Part shown: positions 1-8,138 of the stretch, one piece after another | Layout: every line of letters begins with the position of its first letter | Numbering within the stretch: the first letter of the stretch is position 1 | Origin: an uncultured Chitinophagaceae bacterium | Lineage (GTDB): Bacteria > Bacteroidota > Bacteroidia > Chitinophagales > Chitinophagaceae | Length of the DNA stretch: 41,136 nt | Assembly (NCBI GenBank): GCA_903883945.1 | Contig: CAISCV010000046.1 | Span: 1 to 41,136 of the forward strand | Direction of reading: 5' to 3' | Made by a program: the position numbers and the translations under genes | Notes under the pieces: generated by a model | Database searches by the model: none | Told to the model about the DNA's origin: nothing | The model's input: the letters and a program-made list of their open reading frames with translations, nothing else

Positions 1-36
1 AAATCGGCTCAAACATTTTTAACACAAAAAACAACA

Positions 37-507
37 ATGAAAAAAGTATTATTAGCAAGCACCTTAAGCCTTTTGTTGATGGGTGCTTTTGCACAAGTAG
101 ACAAAACAACCGAGCGGCAAGCACAGTGTAACTTGACGAGTAAGCAACTAGCCATTAAAGGCTATGATCCTGTAAGTTATTTTACCGAGGGAAAAGCAAA
201 AGAAGGTAAAGAAACTTTCGTTGCAACTTATCAAGGGATTAATTATCACTTTACCAGTGCGGCAAACAGGGATTTATTTAAAACCAATCCCTCAAAGTAC
301 GAACCTCAATATGGTGGATGGTGTGCCTATGCCATGGGGAATGATGGCAGTAAGGTAGAAGTAGACCCAGAAACCTTTAAAATAAACAATGGCAAACTTT
401 ATTTATTCTACAATAAGTACTTTACCAATACAAAAAAGAGTTGGGATAAAGACGAAGCTCGTTTAATGAAAAACGCAGATGCTAATTGGGGGAAGACATT
501 TAAATAG
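37..507 (+). CDS. Secreted YHS domain-containing protein
   Basis: A 156-residue protein whose first ~20 residues form a Sec signal peptide (positive MKK, hydrophobic LLLMG core, AFAQ cleavage region), so it should be exported. The rest is a YHS domain: 'AIKGYDPVSYF' near residue 40, an aromatic 'YQGINYHF' strand, 'ANRDLFKTNPSKYEPQYGGWCAYA' spacing, and a C-terminal half typical of the Bacteroidota YHS proteins. The YHS fold is found in metal-handling and heavy-metal ATPase proteins, but the substrate of this stand-alone exported type is not established. It is followed by 115 bp of AT-rich inverted repeats before the next gene, so it is probably transcribed alone or at low coupling. The ATG at 37 is chosen because it gives an intact signal peptide. 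Confidence 0.9.
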   Translation: MKKVLLASTLSLLLMGAFAQVDKTTERQAQCNLTSKQLAIKGYDPVSYFTEGKAKEGKETFVATYQGINYHFTSAANRDLFKTNPSKYEPQYGGWCAYAMGNDGSKVEVDPETFKINNGKLYLFYNKYFTNTKKSWDKDEARLMKNADANWGKTFK

Positions 508-622
508 TTAGTTATAAGTTGTAGTAATAAGATTTAAGTAAGCATCTTACATTGACTTATGTCCTACAACTTATTGCTTACAACTTATTACCTATTACTT
601 ACAACTCATAAATACAAATACA
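508..622. repeat. AT-rich inverted/heptamer-like repeat between YHS and DoxX-like genes
   Basis: The spacer carries several copies of a TAAGTTGTAGTAATAAG-like word on one side (about 513-531) and its near reverse complement, CTTATTGCTTACAACTTAT, on the other (about 570-588). It can fold as a long weak hairpin. It may act as a terminator for the YHS gene. The same type of TTAGT/ACTAA simple sequence recurs after other gene ends in the window. Confidence 0.5.
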
Positions 623-1012
623 ATGAAAACAACAAACATTTTACTTTGGATTAGCCGCCTAGTAGCCGCTATCATTATGTTACAAACCCTGTTTTTTAAG
701 TTTACGGCTGCGCCCGAGTCGGTGTATATTTTCGATAAAGTAGGGCTAGGAGCACCAGGACGTATTGGTTCGGGCATAGCCGAGTTGATTGCTTCGTTAC
801 TAATCCTTTTCCCTAAAACATCCGTATATGGGGCAGTATTAGCAGTTGGGGTAATGGCAGGTGCAATAACATCCCACTTATTTATTCTAGGAATAGACGT
901 AATGGGCGACCATGGACAATTGTTTATTTATGCGGTATTGGTTACTATTGCATCTTTGTATATTATCTGGGATGGAAGAAAGCAACTGCTCGCATTAATT
1001 AACATAAAATAA
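623..1012 (+). CDS. DoxX-like integral membrane protein
   Basis: A 129-residue protein with four predicted membrane segments (roughly residues 7-29, 47-67, 72-95 and 100-119) and the DoxX-type features 'RLVAAIIMLQTLFFKF' in helix 1 and 'GSGIAELIASLLILFP' in helix 2. DoxX/DoxD-like proteins are small four-helix inner-membrane proteins linked to thiosulfate oxidation in archaea and to oxidative-stress complexes in mycobacteria. The role here cannot be read from sequence. It starts the tight run DoxX-DinB-NRDE-ATP-grasp, with 12 bp to the next start codon, so co-transcription is likely. A second, different DoxX protein lies at 17795-18277 in the stress cluster. Confidence 0.85.
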   Translation: MKTTNILLWISRLVAAIIMLQTLFFKFTAAPESVYIFDKVGLGAPGRIGSGIAELIASLLILFPKTSVYGAVLAVGVMAGAITSHLFILGIDVMGDHGQLFIYAVLVTIASLYIIWDGRKQLLALINIK

Positions 1013-1024
1013 AACTTTCTACGT

Positions 1025-1489
1025 ATGACAACCACCGTGATACAGGAATTAATCGATTTTTTGTGTATAGTCGAAGCCGAGCATTACACCCGTCCTTCAA
1101 ACATTTTAAACAAGGCAACTATTGGACAGCACGTGCGCCATTCGATAGAAATGTATCAATGCCTTTTGGCAGGATACTCCGATGGTAATGTAGACTATGC
1201 CAAAAGAAAAAGAGATATTGTTATAGAAAGCGCGCCCGACTATGCCATAGAATGCTTGCAGAAAGTATTGGTTGCAGTATTGAGAAAAGATAAGCCACTA
1301 GAACTTATCAATAACAACGACTCTTTTGCCACGAGCTTTGCCCGTGAGTTGTTTTATTGCGATGAACACACCATTCATCACCTGGCCTTGATAAGAGTGG
1401 GTATCAACGAAATTGGTGGTTATCAGTTGCATGATTCCTTTGGCGTAGCACCTTCCACCATCAAACACAGGCAACAATGTGCACAGTAA
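1025..1489 (+). CDS. DinB-fold metal-binding protein
   Basis: A 154-residue protein matching the DinB/YfiT four-helix bundle. 'TIGQHVRHSIEMYQCLL' (about residues 36-52) supplies the first metal-ligand His, and 'FYCDEHTIHHLALIRVG' (about residues 109-125) supplies the other His ligands. Bacterial DinB-like proteins often act as thiol-dependent (mycothiol or bacillithiol) transferases, and many have no assigned substrate. The last 13 bp overlap the start of the NRDE gene in another frame, a sign of translational coupling. Nothing appears truncated. Family assignment is firm, enzymatic activity is inferred. Confidence 0.85.
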   Translation: MTTTVIQELIDFLCIVEAEHYTRPSNILNKATIGQHVRHSIEMYQCLLAGYSDGNVDYAKRKRDIVIESAPDYAIECLQKVLVAVLRKDKPLELINNNDSFATSFARELFYCDEHTIHHLALIRVGINEIGGYQLHDSFGVAPSTIKHRQQCAQ

Positions 1490-2187
1490 GTTTTGTACCT
1501 GTACCCAATAAGGTGATAATTACTAGCAATCGGGATGAGAAAAGCGTTCGCCCTGCTGCGACCCCACCTCAACAGATACAAACTAAAAATGGTGCGGTAT
1601 ACTACCCTGTTGATACAAAAGCAGGCGGCACTTGGTTTATTGTTAATGACAAAGGAGATGCAGGGGTATTGCTGAATGGGGCATTTACAAAACATCTTCC
1701 CCAAGCACAATATGCCTGTAGCAGAGGTAGTATTCTCCCCGCTTTGTTTGATAACAATGATCCTATAGAAGCAGTAAAAACATTTGATTTTGCAGAAATA
1801 GAAAACTGCACCCTAGTGCTTTATTGCAACAGTCTTTTGTATGAATGCGTTTGGGATGGGCGTGAATTGTTCCTGACAAAGCTAGATGCTTCACTGCCTT
1901 ATATATGGTCTTCGGTTACTTTATACAACACAGCAATGATTGCTGATAGAAAACAGTGGTTTAATACATTCATTGCTTCAAATCCTACCCCTTCACAACA
2001 GGACCTCATTCATTTTCATACAAATACAGGCAAGGGCAATGATATTTACGGATTAAAGATGAACAGGGATAATGCGATGCTTACCGTAAGTATTACCTCT
2101 GTTGCCCTATCAGAGGGCACCTCACTACTTAAATATACCGATTGTTTATTGGAGACTCAAACGATACACAACATAGATAATAGCTAA
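1477..2187 (+). CDS. NRDE family protein (TANGO2 homologue)
   Basis: A 236-residue protein with the diagnostic start 'MCTVSFVPV' followed by 'ITSNRDEK', the Asn-Arg-Asp-Glu motif that names the family. The Cys at position 2 matches the nucleophile position of Ntn-type hydrolases, to which the family is structurally related. 'GGTWFIVNDKGDAGVLLNG' (about residues 50-68) is the usual second conserved block. In animals TANGO2 is tied to acyl-CoA, lipid and haem homeostasis; bacterial function is unresolved. The gene overlaps the DinB gene by 13 bp and is followed after 18 bp by the ATP-grasp gene, so it sits inside an operon. The start at 1477 is fixed by the required Met-Cys. Confidence 0.93.
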   Translation: MCTVSFVPVPNKVIITSNRDEKSVRPAATPPQQIQTKNGAVYYPVDTKAGGTWFIVNDKGDAGVLLNGAFTKHLPQAQYACSRGSILPALFDNNDPIEAVKTFDFAEIENCTLVLYCNSLLYECVWDGRELFLTKLDASLPYIWSSVTLYNTAMIADRKQWFNTFIASNPTPSQQDLIHFHTNTGKGNDIYGLKMNRDNAMLTVSITSVALSEGTSLLKYTDCLLETQTIHNIDNS

Positions 2188-2205
2188 ATTGCTTAACCCA
2201 ATCAG

Positions 2206-3273
2206 ATGGTAAGATTATTACAACAACTTCGTCAGCAACCATTCATTATACGCATATTCAATTGGGAATACTGGCCCTTCGATGTTGTGTATGCACCTAT
2301 GTATCTGGTCTATCTTTGGTTTGGTATCCGGGCACGCTCTTTCTTCTTTTTTGCGGCCGCCAACCCTACCATTAAGAATGGGGGCTTTTTGATGGAAACA
2401 AAGAGTGCGATTGATCCCCTTATTCCTAAAGAATTCAAACCCAACACTCTCTATTTTGATAATGGCACCAACTTCTCCACCGTTCTTAAATCATTTAAGG
2501 AACACCAACTTGCTTTCCCGTGTATCATAAAACCCGACAATGGTTCGCGTGGCAGAGGCGTTAGAAAAATACTGAATGAACAAGAACTGCAACAGGTAAT
2601 TGCATCATACCCTGTCCCTTATGTGATACAAAACTTTATACCTTTTCCCAAAGAGATGGGCTTGTTCTACGTACGGATGCCCAACGAAACAAGGGGTAGG
2701 ATAACCGGGATAGTTGGTAAAGAATTTGTGCAGATTACTGGTGATGGTCACAGTACTATCCTACAACTTCTACAACAAAATAATCGTTACATCCTTCAAC
2801 TACCTGTGTTAAAGAAACTGATTCCCGAGAAATTACAAGTCATACTACCTACAGGCGAAAAAGAAGTATTACTACCGTATGGAAGCCATTCACGCGGATG
2901 CTTATTTATAGACTTAAGTAACCAGACAGATGCGCGCCTAACCGATGTAATGAACAAAGTTTGTACGCAAATTGATGGCTTTTATTACGGTCGTCTCGAC
3001 ATTCGCTACAACACCTGGGAAGAATTATTGGATGGAAAGAACTTTTGTGTCATTGAAATAAACGGTGCCGGCTCTGATCCTACACACATGTACGACCCCA
3101 AGCATACTATTTTCTTCGCATGGAAAGAGATACTAAGACATTGGAAATGGATGTACAAAATAGCAGTCCTCAACCGCAAAAGGGGTCATCCTTATCTTTC
3201 TGTAAAAGAGGGCCTTCAAATGTTTAAAGAGAATGCGGCTTATGATAAAACGCTGAATGCGCTGTTGGTTTAA
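2206..3273 (+). CDS. ATP-grasp family ligase (D-Ala-D-Ala ligase-like)
   Basis: A 355-residue protein with an ATP-grasp core. 'CIIKPDNGSRGRGVRKI' (about residues 106-122) is the glycine-rich nucleotide loop, 'PYVIQNFIPF' is the hinge, 'YYGRLDIRY' begins the metal-binding part, and 'FCVIEINGAGSDPTHMYDP' (about residues 283-301) holds the Glu and Asn that bind Mg-ATP. The N-terminal ~60 residues are aromatic and hydrophobic ('YAPMYLVYLWFGIRARSFFFF') and could bind the membrane. Such proteins are often named D-alanine-D-alanine ligase in Bacteroidota, but the substrate-side residues of Ddl are not evident, so the acceptor is unknown. It is the last gene of the DoxX-DinB-NRDE-ATP-grasp run. Confidence 0.85.
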   Translation: MVRLLQQLRQQPFIIRIFNWEYWPFDVVYAPMYLVYLWFGIRARSFFFFAAANPTIKNGGFLMETKSAIDPLIPKEFKPNTLYFDNGTNFSTVLKSFKEHQLAFPCIIKPDNGSRGRGVRKILNEQELQQVIASYPVPYVIQNFIPFPKEMGLFYVRMPNETRGRITGIVGKEFVQITGDGHSTILQLLQQNNRYILQLPVLKKLIPEKLQVILPTGEKEVLLPYGSHSRGCLFIDLSNQTDARLTDVMNKVCTQIDGFYYGRLDIRYNTWEELLDGKNFCVIEINGAGSDPTHMYDPKHTIFFAWKEILRHWKWMYKIAVLNRKRGHPYLSVKEGLQMFKENAAYDKTLNALLV

Positions 3274-3370
3274 GCAAGTTGTTAGTGGTTAGTGTTGAGA
3301 TATAACATAAGGAATATCAGATTATAATTATCAGGGTACTCTAACATGTAAACTATCTAACCACTAACCA
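3274..3370. terminator. Bidirectional hairpin of TTAGTGG repeats between convergent genes
   Basis: Directly after the ATP-grasp stop codon lies GTTGTTAGTGGTTAGTG, and just before the end of the convergent small gene lies CTAACCACTAACCACTAATAAC. The two are near-perfect reverse complements and can form a long stem around an AT-rich loop. Position between two gene 3' ends suits a shared terminator, although it lacks a clean U-tract on the plus strand. Confidence 0.55.
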
Positions 3371-3613
3371 CTAATAACTACTATCTAATACTTCTTTTAT
3401 TCTTTCTTTTACTTCTTCAGACAATTTTTCTTCTGAGTGGGTATGTTTGGTATTCTTTATTATAAAGTCCGTCTGTTGCTCGAACCGCTTGCAAACCCCG
3501 CAAATGCCAAGGTGTATCTGTAGGGTAATTCTATCAAACAAACGTATCTTACCTTGTTCCTTTTTTGAAACGAGGTAAGTGGCTTTTTTACAACTTATGT
3601 TTAGTAAATTCAT
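3371..3613 (-). CDS. Small zinc-finger-like (anti-sigma type) protein
   Basis: An 80-residue soluble protein with 'SCKKATYLVSKKEQG' near the N-terminus and 'LQIHLGICGVCKRFEQQ' in the middle. The His-x3-Cys-x2-Cys arrangement is the zinc-binding signature of the ZAS/zf-HC2 anti-sigma domain. No transmembrane segment follows, so it would be a cytoplasmic zinc-binding partner rather than a membrane anti-sigma factor. It begins 10 bp after the ECF sigma gene, which supports an anti-sigma or modulator role. The C-terminal ~30 residues are charged and helical. The family call rests on the motif and the neighbour. Confidence 0.75.
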   Translation of the reverse strand: MNLLNISCKKATYLVSKKEQGKIRLFDRITLQIHLGICGVCKRFEQQTDFIIKNTKHTHSEEKLSEEVKERIKEVLDSSY

Positions 3614-3623
3614 GGTGCGTACT

Positions 3624-4184
3624 TTAACTGTTAATCCAATTTAGCTCTAAACACTTTCTCAAATGCAACTTTGCTCTGTGGATTATCACCCAATAGTTAG
3701 ACGAAGAAATGTTAAGAACCTTACAAATTTCTTCTGCACTCAGGTCTTCCATATATTTCATTACAAAAACGTTTCGTTGCATATCCTGCATTTTCTTTTT
3801 GCAATAGGCCAATATGCTGTAAAACTCTTTCGTTTCTACTGGCTGCTGGTAGTTGATCCCCCATTCGTTTGGTTGTGCTTCCTTGGTCCAATGTTCTGCT
3901 TCATCAAAAAAATGATCGGTTGTATCCACCTCGGCATATTGAACAGGGCTGCTGCTTTTTTTACGGTAATGGTCAATTATTTTGTTCTTACAGATGGCAA
4001 AAAGCCACGTTTTCTCCGAGGCATCCGATTTGTAAGTTTCCCTACTTTTCCAGGCACTCAAAAAGGTCTCTTGCACAATATCTTCTGCCAGGCCTTTGTC
4101 CGAAACCCTTTGTAGGGTATAGTTATACAGCAAATCGCCATATTTTACTACCCATTCTTCTGCTTGCAACGAAGGCTTGTTCAT
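3624..4184 (-). CDS. ECF RNA polymerase sigma-70 family factor
   Basis: A 186-residue ECF sigma factor. Region 2 is seen as 'LAEDIVQETFLSAWKSRETY' with the downstream 'EKTWLFAICKNKIIDHYRKK' (about residues 32-75), and region 4 as 'MQRNVFVMKYMEDLSAEEICKVLNISSSNYWVIIHRAKLHLRKCLE' spread over about residues 133-181, containing the helix-turn-helix. There is no region 3, as expected. It should direct RNA polymerase to a small regulon in response to a signal passed through the adjacent zinc-finger protein. The start ATG at 4184 gives a normal N-terminus. No autoregulatory promoter was recognised upstream. Confidence 0.93.
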   Translation of the reverse strand: MNKPSLQAEEWVVKYGDLLYNYTLQRVSDKGLAEDIVQETFLSAWKSRETYKSDASEKTWLFAICKNKIIDHYRKKSSSPVQYAEVDTTDHFFDEAEHWTKEAQPNEWGINYQQPVETKEFYSILAYCKKKMQDMQRNVFVMKYMEDLSAEEICKVLNISSSNYWVIIHRAKLHLRKCLELNWINS

Positions 4185-4311
4185 TAGTTAATAATTGTTA
4201 CGGGATAAAAATAAGGGATAAACCTTTATACTACTCCCAACCCAAAGAAACGGCTACTTACTTTTCTACTTACTCAATCCTCTTTTGGGTCTCTACGAGC
4301 GTATAAAAAGC

Positions 4312-4364
4312 AAAAAAGGTCAAAAGCCTTCGGTTCCTCAACCTCTAGCTTTCAACCCCTTTTT
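4312..4364 (-). terminator. Terminator-like hairpin downstream of locus A gene
   Basis: AAAAAAGGTCAAAAGC (4312-4327) pairs imperfectly with GCTTTCAACCCCTTTTT (4348-4364). Read on the minus strand it is a stem followed by a run of T just past the stop of the 4407-5060 gene. It resembles the hairpin at 31088-31141 downstream of locus C. Confidence 0.55.
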
Positions 4365-4406
4365 GTATGCACGCTTCCTTCATTACCACTCACCACTCAC
4401 CATTTC

Positions 4407-5060
4407 TTATCCTTGCACCGTAGCAGAAAATACAGGACTCCAAGTACCTTTTTCGTTTAGGCTGTTCACCCAACGCATCCAGTAATAAATCATCTTTCCT
4501 GCATCCACACCCGGAAAATCGGTTGCAAAAACAGCATTACTGGTAGAGCCAATATACGAAAGTTCGCTCGCATCTACCGGAGTAACACCCCCTATCTTTT
4601 GCCAAACTTCACAAGCACTAACTCCATGTGGACGGGCACTTTTTTTAGAAACGCTATCCGTAAGCGTAATTACATGGTGTAATCTTGCGCCTGCATTTGC
4701 TTTTCCAATGGGGGTACTTTCTCCCATTGGCACATGGGAATGTGCACCACCCACTACCGGTATGTTAAACGTATCTCTGTCGGTAGCCGTCAATACGCTT
4801 TCGGGAATATCCCCATAAATGCCTCTCAAGATATTCTTCATCTTTGCTTCAATAATATCCTTTGATGCCACATTGCTATGTGTTTGAGTGGCATGGGTAG
4901 ATGCCAAAGGATATTCAACCACCCACAGTGCGTATTCATCTGTTAGCGCTGTTTTATTGGGAAGCGTAATTAATAACCGTGTAAAGTTTAGCCCGATATA
5001 AGCTACCACTACCTGAAAGTAGTAGCTTAATGTTGCTTCTTTATCTGGAAAATGTGCCAT
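4407..5060 (-). CDS. Locus A protein: Fn3-like C-terminus, repeat-array associated
   Basis: A 217-residue protein with no signal peptide (start MAHFPDKEATL) and no catalytic motif I recognise. The middle block 'LRGIYGDIPESVLTATDRDTF' (about residues 78-98) is shared with the locus B protein ('IYGDIPDSILSDDDKKKF'), so the two are paralogues about 15 kb apart. The C-terminal ~110 residues contain beta-strand patterns ending 'MIYYWMRWVNSLNEKGTWS', which look like a fibronectin-III-type strand F/G ('YYxxRWxN...G.WS'). Similar MAHFP-type proteins are common uncharacterised proteins in Bacteroidota, from memory. The 5' side carries a nine-unit palindromic 21-bp repeat array on the same transcript strand, and a terminator follows. 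Function unknown. Confidence 0.8.
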   Translation of the reverse strand: MAHFPDKEATLSYYFQVVVAYIGLNFTRLLITLPNKTALTDEYALWVVEYPLASTHATQTHSNVASKDIIEAKMKNILRGIYGDIPESVLTATDRDTFNIPVVGGAHSHVPMGESTPIGKANAGARLHHVITLTDSVSKKSARPHGVSACEVWQKIGGVTPVDASELSYIGSTSNAVFATDFPGVDAGKMIYYWMRWVNSLNEKGTWSPVFSATVQG

Positions 5061-5188
5061 TATTCGTTAATTTAATTTATTACTAAACAGATTTGGCAAT
5101 GGTAGCCAACATCTAAAAACGCTGTAACCCTTTAAGCTAAAGCATTCTGTCTTTTTAATCCTCTTTCCCTTCACTAAAATTGGGTCGT

Positions 5189-5370
5189 GACGCACTTGAG
5201 TCAAGCTTCGACTCACTTGAGTCACGACCTGACCCAAGTGAGTGGAACCGTCACCCATCTGAGTCGAGGCGAGACCCAAGTGAGTCAGGGTTTGACTCAG
5301 GTGAGTCGAAACGTAACCCACTTGAGTCAAACCCTGACCCACTTGAGTCGAAACGTGACTCAAGTGAGGG
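5189..5370 (-). repeat. Array A: nine 21-bp tandem units with palindromic core
   Basis: Nine units of exactly 21 bp start at 5189, 5210, 5231, 5252, 5273, 5294, 5315, 5336 and 5357 (the last core ends at 5370). Each is a 14-bp imperfect palindrome of consensus GACYCAMKTGAGTC followed by a 7-bp spacer that varies (AAGCTTC, ACGACCT, GAACCGT and so on; GAAACGT twice). The centre appears as CACTTG in some units and as its reverse complement CAAGTG in others. The array lies 129 bp upstream of the start of the 4407-5060 gene. Both strands are open through it, with the same heptad T-[HQ]-[LV]-[SG], but no ATG opens the minus frame, so translation is doubtful. Confidence 0.93.
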
Positions 5371-5741
5371 AAAGTCCCTTAAACTTAGGTGGAGCTCTCG
5401 TACACGTTGCCCGGTTTAGGCTGAGCAAAGTGGAAATTCTTGTTATATGTTGAGGTAAAGAAGTAGGGTGTGAAAGCAGGGCAATATGGCTTTGGTAAAC
5501 AGCATTTGAAAAAGTGTACTGAAGTAAATGCCGGCACCTATTAAAAACATGGATGGATACTAGCTTGATAAAATGAAATATACGAGGCACCGCAGACGTA
5601 ATTGTTAGTACTAAACAAACAAAATAATAGGGCAGCTTGCTGCTTGTTTTGTGTGCCATTATGTTAGGTAAAAGATTCATCTTACGATCCATTTATTACT
5701 TTACAACATCACCTTCTATATACTGTATACAACCCCGCAGC
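5371..5741. other. Intergenic stretch with no supported gene
   Basis: This 371-bp stretch separates array A from the end of the glycosyltransferase gene. A 110-codon minus-strand frame from an ATG at 5692 ends in the first array unit, but its composition is unlike a real protein. The region probably holds the promoter for array A and its gene; no convincing -7 box was identified. Confidence 0.5.
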
Positions 5742-8138
5742 TTACGCCGTTTGCAATTGTTCATCAAAAACAAGTTCCTGCATCGTCTCCTCCTCTTTTG
5801 TTTGCACGCCCCTCAGGTACTTTTCTATTGTTAACCTCGCCATCAGATAGCTTACGGTAGATTCGGCGCCTTGGTTCAGGTTTACATAGTTCTCTTCCAA
5901 GCCATCATAACAACCACCTGTACAAGGATTATAGATAATTTGGTGTAGGTGATTGGCTCCCAAAAACCACGCAAAAGCAAGCTCCATTTGTTGCTTGTAG
6001 GCGCTTTCATTAAAGGCTAAATAAAATTTATTCAATGCCAAAATGGTATAAGCCACATCTATTGGTTGCTCGCCACCTACTGTTTCATAGGCGCTATCTG
6101 TATCGTTTTTGGTTTTATGCAACCATCCTTTGTTGGAAATAACCTTTATGCGTCCATCACTAAATATCTTAGATAACAGAAAGTCGAACGACGATTTTGC
6201 AATGTCTCTATAGGTGTTATCACCTGTATCCAACCACGCACACAACATGGCTTCGGGCAAAATACTGTTGGCATAAGTGAGATAACTTTCAAACCATTGC
6301 CAGTTAGTCTCGGCTTCGTGCCGGTACATTTGAACCAACCTATTGGCAAGATGTGTAATAATTTCGGTATGGTTAACCAGTTTTTTGAATGTATTGCTGT
6401 AATACAACCCTTTTATTACAAACGCCATAGCACGGGTAGAGTGCATTTTGTTTACATTTAATAAGGCTTTTTTCATGGTGGCTGCTGCATCCAAAGCAAT
6501 GGATTGCGATGTGACAGGCAATAGTGCACTGATAGAAACGAGGTAACCCAAAGCCCATATAGCCCTTCCGTTAGAATCGGCTAGGTTGGTAGTATAATTT
6601 TGTTGGGTAAAGTGTTTTTGTTCGTCTACATAATTCAAAAAGTAGCCTTCATCTTGCAGACAATACTTAATAAATTGCAGGTATTTGTCAATTTCTACGA
6701 GGTCTGTAACATCATTCGTCAATTCAAAGTGTTGGCACATTGCCACCATTGCACGGGCATTGTCGTCTAATGTATAGCCCGAACTGATGTCGGGCTGACT
6801 GATAGTAGCAAATTGAATCATCCCAAACTTAGTGGTCATTTTTTTGATATGATTCAGGTTAATCTTGGGCGAATTATAATACAAACACACCTGACCTGAA
6901 TCTATTTTCTCAAACAACATGGCATGAGAGATAGCCGAATTTTCCCAAGCAGTAGATGCCATCCGATGCAAGCCATTAGAACTGATATTTTTTCTCAGAT
7001 GCTCATCTTTTAGCAAACTGAGTACTGCATTTGCCAGTTGATCCGGGTTTTCGAAGTCTACAATTATCCCCGCATCATTACCCAAAACCTCCCGTGCATG
7101 AGGGATAGGCGTAGAAATTACCGGGCATCCCGAACTGATGGCATACGAAAAAGTACCACTCACAGCCTGGTTGCGGTCTTTGGAAGTAAATAAATAGATG
7201 TCTGTCAATTGTAAATACTCCAACAGTTCCGGTAGAGGTACAAAATGATTGATGAAACGCACATACTGTTCCAAGTGCTTCTCCGTAACTTTTTCCTGAA
7301 GCATTTGGCGGTATTGCTCCCCTTCATGCTTAACGACAGAGGGGTGCGTTTTGCCAATAATCAAAAACAATACATCCGGAAATTGCGCTACAATTGCAGG
7401 CAAAGCATCCAAAGTGGTCTCGATACTTTTGCCCGAACTAAGCAACCCGAAAGTAGAAAGGATTCTTTTGCCTCCTAAATGATATTTGTTTTTAAGCAAA
7501 TCGACATCATTTTGAGACACCAGATGCGTACCATGTGGGATAACCGTAATCTTTTTCTTATCAATCAAATAATCGTTCACCAATATATTAGCCGAAGCAT
7601 TCGTCATCACAATGATGGATTCGGCAACACCAATTATTTGATTTACTTGCGCCTTCAAAACTTCGCTAGGATGAGGCAATACGGTATGAAAAACAATAAC
7701 AATGGGCTTGGTTACTGCAGAAATAAACTGATTGAAATGGCTTTCTTTCTTTTCGAAGAACCCAAACTCATGCTGAATCATCACAATCTGAATGGCCTTA
7801 TTTTCGTTGATGGACTTTGCTAATATGGCAAAAGCATCGGGTAGATCGGTATTAAGGGTATACTTTATTTCATCGGCATAATAATGCTTTTCGTTGTCCG
7901 ATTCCAATGGGCAAACACTTATCAGAAAGGAGTGACCGAACTTGTTATTCAATGCCTTAATCAAATCTTGTGAGTAGGTAGCAATGCCGCATTCCCTCGG
8001 TGGATAGGAAGTAATGAAGAGTATCTCGGGCAATGAATGGGTGTTTCCATTAGCGATACTGCCATTTAACAAGCACTGCTTTTGATGAGTATTATGTGAA
8101 GTATCCTTTAAATCGATACTTGTATTTTCATTGTTCAT
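5742..8138 (-). CDS. GT4-type glycosyltransferase fused to alpha-toroid-like domain
   Basis: A 798-residue cytoplasmic protein. Residues ~36-420 form a GT-B glycosyltransferase of the GT4 type: 'FITSYPPRECGIATYSQDL' at the start of the acceptor half, 'VIPHGTH', 'LSTFGLLSSGKSIETTLDA' opening the donor half, and 'SGTFSYAISSGCPVISTPI' plus 'HAREVLGNDAGIIVD' at the nucleotide-sugar site. Residues ~440-790 look like an (alpha/alpha) toroid ('DDNARAMVAM', 'ADSNGRAIWALGYL', 'NWQWFESYLTYANSILPEAM', 'EQPIDVAYTILAL'), similar to glycan-processing folds. The last bases overlap the preceding GH130 gene by 11 bp, so the two are translationally coupled. Together they suggest synthesis or turnover of a mannose-type glycan, which is inference. 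Confidence 0.85.
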   Translation of the reverse strand: MNNENTSIDLKDTSHNTHQKQCLLNGSIANGNTHSLPEILFITSYPPRECGIATYSQDLIKALNNKFGHSFLISVCPLESDNEKHYYADEIKYTLNTDLPDAFAILAKSINENKAIQIVMIQHEFGFFEKKESHFNQFISAVTKPIVIVFHTVLPHPSEVLKAQVNQIIGVAESIIVMTNASANILVNDYLIDKKKITVIPHGTHLVSQNDVDLLKNKYHLGGKRILSTFGLLSSGKSIETTLDALPAIVAQFPDVLFLIIGKTHPSVVKHEGEQYRQMLQEKVTEKHLEQYVRFINHFVPLPELLEYLQLTDIYLFTSKDRNQAVSGTFSYAISSGCPVISTPIPHAREVLGNDAGIIVDFENPDQLANAVLSLLKDEHLRKNISSNGLHRMASTAWENSAISHAMLFEKIDSGQVCLYYNSPKINLNHIKKMTTKFGMIQFATISQPDISSGYTLDDNARAMVAMCQHFELTNDVTDLVEIDKYLQFIKYCLQDEGYFLNYVDEQKHFTQQNYTTNLADSNGRAIWALGYLVSISALLPVTSQSIALDAAATMKKALLNVNKMHSTRAMAFVIKGLYYSNTFKKLVNHTEIITHLANRLVQMYRHEAETNWQWFESYLTYANSILPEAMLCAWLDTGDNTYRDIAKSSFDFLLSKIFSDGRIKVISNKGWLHKTKNDTDSAYETVGGEQPIDVAYTILALNKFYLAFNESAYKQQMELAFAWFLGANHLHQIIYNPCTGGCYDGLEENYVNLNQGAESTVSYLMARLTIEKYLRGVQTKEEETMQELVFDEQLQTA

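Noticed and set aside
4185-4406. Plus-strand frames antisense to and just past the sigma factor gene (3663-4485)
   Set aside because: They are shadows of the minus-strand genes, without domains or start signals.
5189-5370. CRISPR array interpretation of the 21-bp repeats
   Set aside because: The spacers are only 7-8 bp, in arrays B and C they are almost identical, and there are no cas genes.
5180-5453. Plus-strand frames through array A with Ser/Glu/Asp or Thr/His/Leu heptads
   Set aside because: A 21-bp period keeps any stop-free frame open on both strands, so openness is not evidence of coding; transcription direction of the module is minus.
5360-5692. 110-codon minus-strand frame from an ATG into the first unit of array A
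   Set aside because: It ends at the array instead of running through it, is not in the array's heptad frame, and its residues look like random translation.
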